Assembly: GCA_964630265.1 (NCBI GenBank)
Contig: CAZVRW010000011.1
Coordinates: forward strand, 1-64,000
Length of the DNA: 64,000 nucleotides
DNA from: CAZBWP01 sp964630265
Lineage (GTDB): Bacteria; Pseudomonadota; Alphaproteobacteria; Rhodospirillales; Defluviicoccaceae
Direction: 5' to 3'
The notes under the pieces: generated by a model
The model's input: the letters and a program-made list of their open reading frames with translations, nothing else
What the model was told of the DNA's origin: nothing
Databases searched by the model: none
Position numbers and translations under genes: made by a program
Part shown: one piece after another, positions 33,340 to 42,348 of the stretch
How positions within the stretch are numbered: the first letter of the stretch is position 1
How the letters are laid out: each line of letters begins with the position of its first letter

Positions 33340-34862
33340 CGCTCCGGGCCCGAGAAGACGGTGGCGCGCGTAACCGTCTCGTTGGTCTCATGGTCCCTGA
33401 GGACGAACTCGAAGTCCGTCGCCCGGCCGTCCAGGCTGGAAGGCGGGGCGGTCACGAACACCCGGTAGGTCTGGACGTCGTCGGGTTTCGCCGCGAGCAC
33501 GGCCTCTTCGGCGTCTTCTACCGCCTGACCGATGACCGTCAGCGTCGCATCGTCGATGCCCTCGGTGGTCAGTGTGTAGGTCTTATCGGCACGCTCCATG
33601 TTCAGGATCTTGAAGGTGTAGCCGTTGCGGATGTCGCCGTCGGAGAGGCGGACGAACAGCGGGGAGCGGTCGTGCAGCACGGTGATGTCGAGGCGCGAGC
33701 GGGTCGAGAGGCTGACCACCATCACCGTGACCACCACCGCGAGCAACCCGAGATAGGCGATGGTGCGCGGTCGGAGAAAGCGCCAGCGTGTCGGCTCACC
33801 GTGCTCGCGCGCCACCTGATTGGCGATGGAGTCATAGGTGATCAATTCACGCGGCAGGCCGAAGCGGTCCATCACCGTGTTGCAGGCGTCGACACAGAGC
33901 GCGCAGCCGATGCACGCCATCTGCTGGCCCTTGCGGATGTCGACGCCGGTCGGACACACCTGCCAGCACATGCCGCAGTCGACGCAATGGCCGCGCCCCT
34001 CGAACGACTGACTCTTGCGGGCGCCGCCGCGCGGCTCTCCCCGCCAATCCTCGTAGGTGACAACAAGGGAGTGCTCGTCGAACATCGCGCTCTGGAACCG
34101 CGGCCACGGGCACATGTAGATGCACACCTGTTCGCGCGCCCAGCCGGCGAGCAGGTAGGTGGTGGCGGTGAACAGCGCCGTGAAGCCATAGACGGCAGTT
34201 GACGCTTGGCCGGTGAAAAAGTCGACGGTGACGGTCGGCGCGTCGTTGAAATACATGATCCAGGCGCCGCCGGTGGCCAGGGCGATGAACAGCCAGGCGC
34301 CGTGTTTGGCCAGTTTCTTGCCGATGAAACCGGCGTCCCGTGGCCCCCGGTCGAGCCGGATGCGGGCGTTGCGGTCGCCCTCGATCTTGCGTTCGACCCA
34401 CATGAACAGGTCGGTCCACACGGTCTGCGGACAGGTGAAGCCGCACCAGACGCGGCCGAACCAGGCGGTCACCAGGAACAAGCCGATGGCGCCGATGATC
34501 AACAGACCGGTGAGGTAGTAGACCTCCTGCGGCCAGATCTCGATCCAGAAGAAATAGGCCCGCCGGCCGGGCATGTCGATGAGCAGCGCCTGATCGGGGG
34601 CGCCGGGGCCGCGGTCCCAGCGAATCCAGGGTCCGATGTAGTAGAGCCCGAGCAGGATCCAAAGGGCGGCCCACTTCAGCTTGCGGTAGGTGCCCTGGAC
34701 GCTGCGGGGGTAGATCTTGATCCGGTCGGCATACAGCCGGCCGTCGTCTTCCGCTTGGGCGCCGGGGGCCTGGTCGATGCCGTGTGGACGGCGCGTCCGG
34801 CGCGCGGCGGGCGGAGCGTCGGCGATGGCGGTTTCGGCGGTGGTGGACTGCGCGGTCCTCAT
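33336..34862 (-). CDS. ccoG: Membrane ferredoxin-type protein CcoG/FixG (RdxA)
   Basis: A 508-residue membrane iron-sulfur protein implicated in cupric reduction during cbb3 oxidase maturation. About five membrane helices are visible, with conserved cysteines WCGFTCPQTVWTDLF and YMCPWPRFQ. Two 4Fe-4S motifs lie at residues 293-327 (CVDCGMCWQVCP and CIGCALCVDAC). A C-terminal immunoglobulin-like FixG domain follows the last helix. It begins 182 bp after ccoP, and a degenerate FNR/FixK-like site lies in that gap, so ccoGHIS may have its own oxygen-controlled promoter. Confidence 0.95.
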   Translation of the reverse strand: MRTAQSTTAETAIADAPPAARRTRRPHGIDQAPGAQAEDDGRLYADRIKIYPRSVQGTYRKLKWAALWILLGLYYIGPWIRWDRGPGAPDQALLIDMPGRRAYFFWIEIWPQEVYYLTGLLIIGAIGLFLVTAWFGRVWCGFTCPQTVWTDLFMWVERKIEGDRNARIRLDRGPRDAGFIGKKLAKHGAWLFIALATGGAWIMYFNDAPTVTVDFFTGQASTAVYGFTALFTATTYLLAGWAREQVCIYMCPWPRFQSAMFDEHSLVVTYEDWRGEPRGGARKSQSFEGRGHCVDCGMCWQVCPTGVDIRKGQQMACIGCALCVDACNTVMDRFGLPRELITYDSIANQVAREHGEPTRWRFLRPRTIAYLGLLAVVVTVMVVSLSTRSRLDITVLHDRSPLFVRLSDGDIRNGYTFKILNMERADKTYTLTTEGIDDATLTVIGQAVEDAEEAVLAAKPDDVQTYRVFVTAPPSSLDGRATDFEFVLRDHETNETVTRATVFSGPER

Positions 34863-34988
34863 GGTGTCCCTTCTTCCGGGCCCGTCTCTTCGCGGTGCAT
34901 CGGCGTGGCGCCGATGCGCACCCCTGGGCCACTGGCTCGATCGGCGCCGCCCCCCAAAAACGCCGGCTGACGTTTTATATTAGCATAG

Positions 34989-35002
34989 TTGAATTAAGGC
35001 AA
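34989..35002. promoter_or_regulatory. FNR/FixK-like half-degenerate box upstream of ccoG
   Basis: TTGA-ATTAAG-GCAA differs from the TTGA-N6-TCAA consensus at one core base. It lies 127 bp before the ccoG start in an AT-rich patch. cbb3 clusters are often under FNR/FixK control, but the match is imperfect and no regulator gene is nearby. Confidence 0.3.
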
Positions 35003-35044
35003 TCCTTCATTTCGCGGGTGCAGCAGAAAGGGCCGGTCCCGCCC

Positions 35045-35893
35045 TTACTGACCGCCGCCGAGCGAGTGCACGTAGATGGCCACCTGCTTGATCTCCGCTT
35101 CGCTCAGGCGGCCGCTCCATGGCGGCATGACGCCGTGCCGCGGCCGGACGATCTGGGAGACGATAGCCTCGCGAGATCCGCCATAGAGCCAGATGTCGTT
35201 GGTCAGGTTCGGCGCGCCCAGATCGGCGATGCCGGTGCCGTCCTCGCCGTGGCAACTGGCACAGTTCTCTTCGAACAGCACTGCGCCCGCTTCGCTCGCC
35301 TCGCCGCGGCCCGCCAGATGCAGGACGTGGTCGGCGACCTCGCCGATCTCCGTCCGGGTCAGCAGTTCGTCGGCGCCGAACGCCGGCATCTCGGAGATCA
35401 GGGCATCCTCGTCCTGGGCGTTGCGGATGCCGTGCCGGACGATCGTCTGGATCGAGTCCAGGGTGCCGCCCCACATCCAGTCGTCGTCGGCCAGGATCGG
35501 GTAGCCGGGCGCGCCGGCGCCCCCGGCGCCGTGGCACGGCGCGCAGTTGTCGGCGAAGATGTACTGGCCGCCGGCCATGGCGTACTGCAGCAGGTCCGGA
35601 TCCTGGACGATCGCGTCAACGTCCTGCGCCTCGAAGCGGTCGACCCAGACCGCGCGGCTCTGCCGCTGACGCTCCAGGTCGGTCGCCAGATTGGCGCGCG
35701 ACGAGAAGCCGAGAAACCCCGTCCAGCCCGGGAAGGTCGGCATCAGCAGGACATAGACGAATGAGAACAGGATCGTCGCATAAAAGACGTACAGCCACCA
35801 TTTCGGCAGCGGCGTGTTGAGTTCTTTGAGCCCATCCCACTCGTGGCCGGTCGTCTCCGTACCGGAAATGGCATCCACTTCCTTCTCAGCCAT
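35045..35893 (-). CDS. ccoP: cbb3 oxidase subunit III, diheme cytochrome c CcoP
   Basis: A 282-residue membrane-anchored cytochrome that passes electrons to the catalytic subunit. One helix (WWLYVFYATILFSFVYVLLM) near residues 32-51 anchors two periplasmic cytochrome c domains with heme motifs CAPCH (117-121) and CASCH (211-215). Methionine ligands are likely in EMPAFG and VMPPWSG. It follows ccoQ by 8 bp. Length and arrangement are standard for CcoP/FixP. Confidence 0.96.
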   Translation of the reverse strand: MAEKEVDAISGTETTGHEWDGLKELNTPLPKWWLYVFYATILFSFVYVLLMPTFPGWTGFLGFSSRANLATDLERQRQSRAVWVDRFEAQDVDAIVQDPDLLQYAMAGGQYIFADNCAPCHGAGGAGAPGYPILADDDWMWGGTLDSIQTIVRHGIRNAQDEDALISEMPAFGADELLTRTEIGEVADHVLHLAGRGEASEAGAVLFEENCASCHGEDGTGIADLGAPNLTNDIWLYGGSREAIVSQIVRPRHGVMPPWSGRLSEAEIKQVAIYVHSLGGGQ

Positions 35894-35901
35894 GGGAGCT
35901 G

Positions 35902-36060
35902 CTAATCCTCCTTGTCATCCTTGAGCGGGATTTGCGCCGCGTCCTCGAAGCGTTTCTTGTTCTTCGGCCAATAGACCCAGGCGATGACGATGACAAACGC
36001 GATCATCATCACCACCAGCCACAGGGGGCCGAGAACCTCCCAAAGGGCTTTCAGGTCCAT
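35902..36060 (-). CDS. ccoQ: cbb3 oxidase subunit CcoQ
   Basis: A 52-residue protein found by reading the gap between ccoP and ccoO. It starts MDLKALWEVLGPLWLVVMM, continues as a single membrane helix ending VYWPKNKKRFEDAA, and closes with an acidic tail ending DDKED. This is the classical CcoQ/FixQ layout: one helix then a YWPKNKK-like charged segment. It sits in the canonical N-O-Q-P order with close spacing on both sides (10 bp and 8 bp). CcoQ stabilises the assembled oxidase. Confidence 0.92.
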   Translation of the reverse strand: MDLKALWEVLGPLWLVVMMIAFVIVIAWVYWPKNKKRFEDAAQIPLKDDKED

Positions 36061-36070
36061 GAGGCCGACC

Positions 36071-36796
36071 TCACCGGAAGTCCGGTTCGGGTTCGTAGAC
36101 GGTGAAGTCGACCAGGGTGCCGAGCATCTGCAGATAGGCGATCACCGCATCCAGTTCGGTGATCCTGGCCGGGTCGCCGTCGAAGTCGCCGATCACCGCC
36201 TTGGGATAGCGGGCGAGCAGCGCGTCGGGGTCGCCGCGCTCGCCGTTCGCCTGCGCCTGTAGGTCGGCGACGGCGTTGGCGACTTGGTCGTCGGTGTAGG
36301 GTACCCCGACCATTTGCAGCGTCCCCATGTGATCGGCGATGTCCCAGACATCGAGGTTGCGCCGGGCGAGGAAGCCGTAGGGCGGCATGATCGACTCCGG
36401 CACGATGCTGCGCGGATCGATCATGTGCGCCACGTGCCAGTCGTTGGAGTACTTGCCGCCGACGCGGGCGAGGTCGGGGCCGGTGCGCTTGGAGCCCCAC
36501 TGGAAGGGGTGGTCGTACATGCTCTCGGCGGCGAGGCTGTAGTGGCCATAGCGCTCGATCTCGTCGCGAAAGGGGCGGATCTGCTGACTATGGCAGGTAT
36601 AGCAGCCCTCGCGCACGTAGATGTTACGGCCGGCCAGTTCCAGCGGCGTGTAGGGGCGGACGCCGTCCACCTTCTCGATGGTCTGTTCCGAGTGGAACAA
36701 CGGCACCAACTGGGCGAGGCCGCCGATCGACACCACGATCAGCGTGGCGACCGCCAGGATGATGACGTTGGTCTCGAAGATCTTATGCCAATGCAT
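36071..36796 (-). CDS. ccoO: cbb3 oxidase subunit II, monoheme cytochrome c CcoO
   Basis: A 241-residue membrane-anchored cytochrome c. It starts MHWHKIFETNVIILAVATLI, a single helix, then REGCYTCHSQQIRPFRDE with the heme motif CYTCH at 65-69. The rest includes RTGPDLARVGGKYSNDWHVAHMIDPR (given as two linked pieces) and MPPYGFLA with the likely Met ligand. AGGAGG precedes the chosen ATG. It lies 11 bp after ccoN. Confidence 0.96.
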   Translation of the reverse strand: MHWHKIFETNVIILAVATLIVVSIGGLAQLVPLFHSEQTIEKVDGVRPYTPLELAGRNIYVREGCYTCHSQQIRPFRDEIERYGHYSLAAESMYDHPFQWGSKRTGPDLARVGGKYSNDWHVAHMIDPRSIVPESIMPPYGFLARRNLDVWDIADHMGTLQMVGVPYTDDQVANAVADLQAQANGERGDPDALLARYPKAVIGDFDGDPARITELDAVIAYLQMLGTLVDFTVYEPEPDFR

Positions 36797-36807
36797 CGGA
36801 GCGCCTC

Positions 36808-38292
36808 CTACTCGCCGGCGGCGACGGCGGCCGGCTGCCGCGTCGGCCGTTCGAACACCGCCTCGGTGCGCAGCCTGCCCTTGGCCGTCATCCACAGGTT
36901 GTAGACCATGATCAGCGAGCCGATGAAGAACAGGATGCCGCCGAAGGAGCGGATCACGTAGTACGGGTGCATCGCCTCGACGGTCTCGATGAACGAGTAC
37001 TGCAGGAAGCCGAGGCTGTCATAGGCCCGCCACATCAGCCCCTGCATGATGCCGGAGATCCACATGGCGGTGATGTAGAGAACGATGCCGATGGTCGAGA
37101 TCCAGAAGTGATAGGTGACGAGGCGCAGCGAGTAGAGCCGCGGCCGCTTCCACAGGGCCGGCACCAGATAATAGATCGCCCCGAAGCTGATGAACGCCAC
37201 CCAGCCGAGGGCGCCCGAGTGCACGTGGCCGATGGTCCAGTCGGTGTAGTGGCTGAGCGAGTTCACGGCCTTGATCGACATCACCGGCCCCTCGAACGTC
37301 GACATGCCGTAGAACGCCACCGACACCACCATGAAGCGCAGCACCGGGTCGGTGCGCAGTTTGTCCCAGGCGCCGGACAGCGTCATGATGCCGTTGATCA
37401 TGCCGCCCCAGGACGGCATCCACAGCATCACCGAGAACACCATGCCCAGCGTCTGCGCCCAGTCGGGCAGCGCCGTGTAGTGCAGATGGTGCGGGCCGGC
37501 CCAGATATAGAGAAAGATCAGGGTCCAGAAGTGGACGATGCTGAGCCGGTAGGAATAGACCGGCCGATCCGCCTGCTTCGGGATGAAGTAATACATCATC
37601 CCGAGGAAGCCGGCGGTGAGGAAGAAGCCGACGGCGTTGTGGCCATACCACCACTGCGTCATCGCATCCTGGACACCGGCCCAGACGATATAGCTCTTGG
37701 TGCTGCCCAGGGAGACCGGGATCGACAGGTTGTTGACCACGTGCAGCATGGCGATGGTGATGATGAACGCCAGGAAGAACCAGTTGGCGACGTAGATGTG
37801 CTGCTCCTTGCGGCGCATCAGCGTGCCGGCAAAGACCACGAGATAAACGACCCAGACGATGGTCAGCCACAGGTCCACGTACCATTCCGGCTCGGCGTAT
37901 TCCTTGCTCTGGGTGACCCCCATGACGTAGCCGCTCGCCGCCAGGACGATGAAGATCTGGTAGCCCCAGAACAGGAAGTTGGCGACGGACGGGCCGCCCC
38001 ACAGCGGCGCCCGGCAGGTCCGCTGGACCACGTAGAGCGAGGTGGCGAACAGGGCGTTGCCGCCGAAGGCGAAGATCACCGCCGAGGTGTGGACCGGCCG
38101 CAGCCGGCCGAAGGTCGTCCACGGCAAGTCGAGATTGAGGATGGGAAACGCCAGCTGCAAGGCGATGACGACGCCGACCAGGAAGCCGATCACTCCCCAG
38201 AAGACGGTCGCAATCACGAACTTGCGGATCACCTCCTCATTGTACTCGACCGGCAGGGCCTCTCTGCCGGCAACGGCCGTCGCTGTACTCAT
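36808..38292 (-). CDS. ccoN: cbb3 oxidase catalytic subunit I CcoN
   Basis: Heme-copper oxidase subunit of 494 residues with twelve predicted helices, reducing O2 with high affinity. Key segments are RPVHTSAVIFAFGGNALFA with a low-spin heme His, MTQWWYGHNAVGFFLTAG holding the active-site His and Tyr, and GPHHLHYTALPDWAQTLG with the copper-B His pair. GALGWVAFISFGAIYYLVP follows downstream. The C-terminus carries a short Ala/Arg-rich extension. ATG 38292 has GGGAG upstream. It heads ccoNOQP and, with ccoGHIS, gives a complete set for microaerobic respiration. Confidence 0.97.
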   Translation of the reverse strand: MSTATAVAGREALPVEYNEEVIRKFVIATVFWGVIGFLVGVVIALQLAFPILNLDLPWTTFGRLRPVHTSAVIFAFGGNALFATSLYVVQRTCRAPLWGGPSVANFLFWGYQIFIVLAASGYVMGVTQSKEYAEPEWYVDLWLTIVWVVYLVVFAGTLMRRKEQHIYVANWFFLAFIITIAMLHVVNNLSIPVSLGSTKSYIVWAGVQDAMTQWWYGHNAVGFFLTAGFLGMMYYFIPKQADRPVYSYRLSIVHFWTLIFLYIWAGPHHLHYTALPDWAQTLGMVFSVMLWMPSWGGMINGIMTLSGAWDKLRTDPVLRFMVVSVAFYGMSTFEGPVMSIKAVNSLSHYTDWTIGHVHSGALGWVAFISFGAIYYLVPALWKRPRLYSLRLVTYHFWISTIGIVLYITAMWISGIMQGLMWRAYDSLGFLQYSFIETVEAMHPYYVIRSFGGILFFIGSLIMVYNLWMTAKGRLRTEAVFERPTRQPAAVAAGE

Positions 38293-38942
38293 CACGGTCT
38301 CCCGGAAAACAGACCAGCGCCGGGCGCGGAACCTTCCCGGCAAGTGTTCATCGAACGACCGTCTCCTCGGGGCAACGCTCAGCGAAGGACATGGATACGT
38401 TTCGCATGGGCAGCACGAGTGTCAACGGTCACGTTACAATGCGTTTTCAACGCAATAAGCGTCAATCGCGACTATTACTTTAGAACTTGCGCATATTATC
38501 CGGACGGCACACCTGTGTCAATGCCACGCGGCGCTGCAGCGCAGCAAAACACGCGGCTGGCGGCAGGGGCATTCTATGGGGCCGGCTTTGGGGCCGGCTG
38601 TCGGTCCGGCCATGCGATATTTGTTATTAATTATCGCTCGCAATTTACGGGCCGGACCGGCGCAAGACTTATCGTGAACTGAGGCGAAGGCCGGCCGGTA
38701 TCATTCGCCAGGCCGCTTGCCGCCCGAGATGATTGCCCAAAATGATTGCCCAAAATGATTGCCCGGACTGATTGCCCGGACTGATTGCCCGGACTGATTG
38801 CCCGGAATGACTACCCGGAATGACTACCCGGAATCATCGCCCGCCCGCTCGGCACCCCGCCACGCTATAAGCGGGGGGAGAGCGCTCATCCTCGCTCCAG
38901 TCCCCCAAAGCCCCTCACTTCCAGGAACAGGCAGCACAGTTC
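38293..38942. other. 650-bp divergent region between ccoN and the rRNA methyltransferase
   Basis: No credible gene. An AT-rich stretch at about 38440-38660 fits regulatory DNA for ccoN. I looked for a TTGA-N6-TCAA (FNR/FixK) site in the 200 bp before ccoN and did not find an acceptable one. TTGACA-like hexamers occur on the minus strand near 38420, but without a good -10 partner. The right end holds a 13-bp tandem repeat. Confidence 0.6.
38729..38845. repeat. Degenerate 13-bp tandem repeat (about nine units)
   Basis: Nine consecutive 13-bp units: two ATGATTGCCCAAA, one ATGATTGCCCGGA, three CTGATTGCCCGGA, two ATGACTACCCGGA and a diverged last unit. Blocks of identical neighbours show local duplication by slippage. 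The array ends about 98 bp before the rRNA methyltransferase start. Confidence 0.9.
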
Positions 38943-40145
38943 ATGAACGACTTTTCGACCGAACGGCCGCACGTCTATCTGCAGGCCGGCGGCGACCGCC
39001 GCATCGGCCGCGGCCATCCGTGGGCGTACTCCAACGAAATCCGCATGGACGCGGCGGCGAAGGCGCTGCCGCCGGGGACCCTGGTCACCCTGCACCGGAT
39101 GGACGGCAAGCCGCTGGGCGTCGGCATGTTCAACCCGCACCCGCTGATCGCCCTCCGCCTGCTCACGCGCGATACCCGCGCGGTGATCGATGCCGACTTC
39201 CTCGCCCGCCGGCTCGAGCGGGCGCTGGCGCTGCGGCAGCGGCTGTTCGACGGGCCGTGGTACCGGCTGGTCCACGCCGAGGCCGACGGCCTGCCCGGGG
39301 TGGTGATCGACCGCTACGAGGACGCGGTGGTCCTGCAGGTCAACACCGCCGGCATGGAGGAACTGACCCCGGTGCTGCTGGCGGCCGTGGACCGGGTGCT
39401 GGCGCCGGTTTGTGTCGTCCTGCGCAACGATGCGCCGGCGCGGACGCAGGAGGGGCTCGAGCGCACGATCACGGTGGTGCGCGGCAGCGTCCCGGAGGGC
39501 GGGCTCTCGGTGCGCGAGGGCGGCCTCGTCTTCCCCGTCGATCCCGTCGGCGGGCAGAAGACCGGATGGTTCTACGATCAACGGCCGAACCGCGCCTTCG
39601 CCGCGTGCCTCGCCGCCGGTGGCCGGATGCTCGACGCCTATTGCCACAGCGGCGGGTTCGCCATCGCCGCGGCGGCGGCCGGCGCCACGGCGGTGCTCGG
39701 CGTCGACAGCTCCGACGCGGCGCTGGCGTTGGCCCGCGCGGCCGCCGACCGGAACGGCGTCACCGAGCGCTGCAGCTTCGAGCGCGGCGACGCCTTCGCG
39801 GCGCTGGAGGCGCGGGCCGCGGCGCGGGAGCGCTTCCGCCTCGTCGTCGCCGATCCGCCGGCCTTCGCCAAGGTGAAGAAGGACCTGCCGACGGCGCTGC
39901 GCGGTTATCGCAAGCTGGCCCGGTTGGCCGCCGCCGTGGTCGAGCCGGGCGGCTTTCTCGTCATCGCCTCGTGCAGCCATGCCGTCGATGCCGCCGCCTT
40001 CACCGCCGAGGTGGTCGCCGGCATCGGCCGCGCCGGACGCTCGGGGCGCATCCTGCGCGCCGCCGGCGCCGGTCCCGATCATCCCATCCATCCGCAGTTG
40101 CCGGAGTCGGCCTATCTGAAAAGCCTGACGCTGAATTTGGACTGA
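38943..40145 (+). CDS. RlmI-like 23S rRNA (cytosine-C5) methyltransferase
   Basis: A 400-residue SAM-dependent RNA methyltransferase. The N-terminal PUA domain (about residues 1-75) contains GHPWAYSNEI and PPGTLVTLHRMDGKPLGVG. A middle EEHEA-like segment leads to the Rossmann domain with FYDQRPNRAF, LDAYCHSGGFAIAAA (SAM site) and VADPPAFAK. A final SCSHAVD motif carries the catalytic Cys. RlmI of E. coli modifies C1962; the same target is inferred by similarity only. The ATG follows a weak site. It is followed by an antiporter gene after 48 bp. Confidence 0.88.
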   Translation: MNDFSTERPHVYLQAGGDRRIGRGHPWAYSNEIRMDAAAKALPPGTLVTLHRMDGKPLGVGMFNPHPLIALRLLTRDTRAVIDADFLARRLERALALRQRLFDGPWYRLVHAEADGLPGVVIDRYEDAVVLQVNTAGMEELTPVLLAAVDRVLAPVCVVLRNDAPARTQEGLERTITVVRGSVPEGGLSVREGGLVFPVDPVGGQKTGWFYDQRPNRAFAACLAAGGRMLDAYCHSGGFAIAAAAAGATAVLGVDSSDAALALARAAADRNGVTERCSFERGDAFAALEARAAARERFRLVVADPPAFAKVKKDLPTALRGYRKLARLAAAVVEPGGFLVIASCSHAVDAAAFTAEVVAGIGRAGRSGRILRAAGAGPDHPIHPQLPESAYLKSLTLNLD

Positions 40146-40193
40146 TGGCCGAGGCGGTTGGTCGGCGGCGGCTCCCCGGCTATCATCGCGTCC

Positions 40194-41873
40194 ATGCACG
40201 AGACGGGGTACCTCGGCGACATTCTGGTTTTGCTGGCGGCGCTGCTGGTGTTCGTGCCGCTGTTCCAGAAGTTGCGCGTCGGCACGGTACTCGGCTACCT
40301 GGTCGGCGGTGCCATCGTCGGCCCCGCGGTGCTGGGGCTGGTCGATCATGTCGGCGTTGCCGTCCACCTTGGCGAGTTCGGCGTGGCGTTTCTGCTGTTC
40401 GCGGTCGGCCTCGAACTCAAGCTTGAGCGCCTGCGACTGTTCGGTGCGCGGGTGTTCATCATGGGCGCCATCCAGGTGGTGGTGACCACGGCGGTGTTCA
40501 CGGCGATCGCCGCGGCCTTCGGCCTGTCGCTCACCGTGGCCGTACTGATCGGCGGCGCGCTGTCTTTGTCGTCGACCGCCATCGTCTTTCAACTGCTCGG
40601 CGAGCGGACGGTGATGGCCGGGCAGTTTGGGCGCACCGCCCTCGCCATCCTGCTGGTCCAGGACATCATGGTCGGCCCGCTGCTGGTGTTCGTCTCGGTG
40701 GCCGGGGCCGGCGCCGAAACCCTCGGTCCGGCCCTGCTCGAGGCCGCGGCCAAGTCCGCGGTGCTGATCGGTCTGCTGATCCTCTTCGCCCGGACGCTGC
40801 TGCGCTCCTTCTTCCGTCTCGCCGCCGGCGCCGGCGCGCCGGAGGTGTTCACCGGGGCTGCGCTGTTGCTGGTCCTCGGGGTCGGCTGGGCCACCGAGGC
40901 CGCCGGCCTGTCCATGGCGCTCGGCGCCTTCCTTGCCGGCATGATGGTCGCCGACACGGAATACCGCCACCAGGTGGCGATCGACATCGCGCCGTTCCGC
41001 GGCCTGTTCCTCGGCCTGTTCTTCATGACCATCGGCATGACCCTGGACCTGGCCTTGGCGGCCTCCAAGCCGGGCACGATCCTGGCGGTGGTCGCCGTGA
41101 TCATCGTCGTCAAGGCCCTGGTCGTGACCGGCCTCGCCATGGCCTTCGGCCGCCGCCGGTGGGATGCGTTGGCGCTCGGCGGCCTGCTCGGCCAGGGCAG
41201 CGAATTCACCTTCGTCGTCCTCGTCCTCGCCGTCGGCTACGGCCTGCTGGAGTCCTCGATCGCGCCGCTGCTGACCGTCGCCGTCGGCCTCAGCATGGTG
41301 GTCACCGTCGTCGGCGCCGCCATCGTCCGCCCGTGGGCGCAGCGACGCGCCGGCGGCAAGCCGCGCATCCTCGGCAATCTGGCGGTCGAGGGCGGCGAGT
41401 TGCGCGGCCACGTGGTGATCGCCGGCTTCGGTCAGGTGGGCATGGGCCTCGCCCGCCACCTCGCCGGACTGAAAATCCCCATCGTCGTCCTCGACCTCAA
41501 TCCGCGCCGGGTCGGTGCCAGCCGGTCCCGCCGGCTGCCGGTCTTCTATGGCGACGCCGCGCGCTCGGACGTGCTGAGCGCGGCGCACGCCGAGCGCGCC
41601 GATGCCCTGGTCGTCGCCGTCTCCGATGGCCAGACGACGGAACGAATCACCGCCATGGCGCGCCGCAAGTTTCCCCATCTGCACATCGTCGCCCGCGTCC
41701 CCGATGACGAGTGGGTCGGCCGCATCCGCCGCGCCGGCGCCAACGCGGTGGTCCGCGACGGCCTGCTCACCGCCCAGGAGATGGCCGAACGCATCGTCGT
41801 CTTGTTCGACCCCGACGCCATCGCCGACGCGTTCGCCGCTGGCGAGCCGGAGGAGGGGCCCCCGCCGCATTGA
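40194..41873 (+). CDS. KefB/CPA2-type monovalent cation:proton antiporter with RCK domain
   Basis: A 559-residue membrane protein with about 12 helices of the Na+/H+ exchanger type, followed by a cytosolic TrkA-N (RCK) nucleotide-binding domain. Segments seen: GYLVGGAIVGPAVLGLV, FGVAFLLFAVGLELKLERL, ALSLSSTAIVFQLL, GAFLAGMMVADTEYRHQV and LLGQGSEFTFVVLVLAVGYG. The RCK part begins HVVIAGFGQVGMGLARHL, a Rossmann glycine motif, with VLDLNP and VFYGDAARSDVL downstream. Potassium efflux gated by nucleotide or glutathione conjugates is the model for this family; substrate and gating are not proven here. Confidence 0.9.
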   Translation: MHETGYLGDILVLLAALLVFVPLFQKLRVGTVLGYLVGGAIVGPAVLGLVDHVGVAVHLGEFGVAFLLFAVGLELKLERLRLFGARVFIMGAIQVVVTTAVFTAIAAAFGLSLTVAVLIGGALSLSSTAIVFQLLGERTVMAGQFGRTALAILLVQDIMVGPLLVFVSVAGAGAETLGPALLEAAAKSAVLIGLLILFARTLLRSFFRLAAGAGAPEVFTGAALLLVLGVGWATEAAGLSMALGAFLAGMMVADTEYRHQVAIDIAPFRGLFLGLFFMTIGMTLDLALAASKPGTILAVVAVIIVVKALVVTGLAMAFGRRRWDALALGGLLGQGSEFTFVVLVLAVGYGLLESSIAPLLTVAVGLSMVVTVVGAAIVRPWAQRRAGGKPRILGNLAVEGGELRGHVVIAGFGQVGMGLARHLAGLKIPIVVLDLNPRRVGASRSRRLPVFYGDAARSDVLSAAHAERADALVVAVSDGQTTERITAMARRKFPHLHIVARVPDDEWVGRIRRAGANAVVRDGLLTAQEMAERIVVLFDPDAIADAFAAGEPEEGPPPH

Positions 41874-42348
41874 CGCCGGGCGACGGCCGGGTCGCGCCGG
41901 TGTCCGACACCGTTGCCCGACACTGTTGCCAGATCGCGACGCTTTGTTGCCGGAAAATGGCGGGTCGAGTTCAGGCTAAGTCCTTGATGTATCCCGTAAC
42001 CTATTGTTTTTATTGATATGGGTTTTCGCCGCGACGTGAAAATGTCGGAAAAAGTCGGAAAAAGTCGGAAAAAGTAGGATTTTCTGACCAGATTCCCGTG
42101 CTCGGGCCGGCGTCAGGCAAGGTGTCCCGAGGCGCTGTCCGGTGCGCCGCTGGATGTGCTCCCCGGGGCGCCGGCGCCCGCCAAGCCAGATACCGTTCCC
42201 AACCCGAGGATCAAGGCCCGGACGCCAAGGGGCAGCGCCGAGACGGGCCCGGGTAAACGCGAGGGTTGCGTCGACGCTGCGGCACGGTAGGGTGGCGCGG
42301 GACCGCGCCGGTGCGGATCCGCATCCTCGGCGAGGGCGTCCGTCCATC
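41874..42348. other. 475-bp gap upstream of the glycosyltransferase
   Basis: No supported gene. Just after the antiporter is a small hairpin, CGGTGT-CCG-ACACCG (41898-41912), possibly a weak terminator. An AT-rich patch at 41985-42085 contains phased A-tracts. A perfect 14-bp palindrome, GGGCGCCGGCGCCC, lies at 42166-42179. The left part reads open in several frames but shows no ribosome site or conserved protein. Confidence 0.6.
42044..42079. repeat. 10-bp tandem repeat giving phased A5 tracts
   Basis: GTCGGAAAAA is repeated three times without interruption (42044-42073), followed by a diverged unit, GTAGGATTTT. The five-A runs recur every 10 bp, in phase with the helix, a pattern expected to bend DNA. 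It lies about 270 bp before the glycosyltransferase start. Confidence 0.85.

Noticed and set aside
38293..38500. An FNR/FixK box before ccoN
   Set aside because: Several TTGA half-sites exist on the minus strand, but none has a TCAA-like partner at the 6-base spacing.
38886..41870. A 994-codon minus-strand frame over the methyltransferase and antiporter
   Set aside because: Antisense to two conserved plus-strand genes, low-complexity composition, no motifs.
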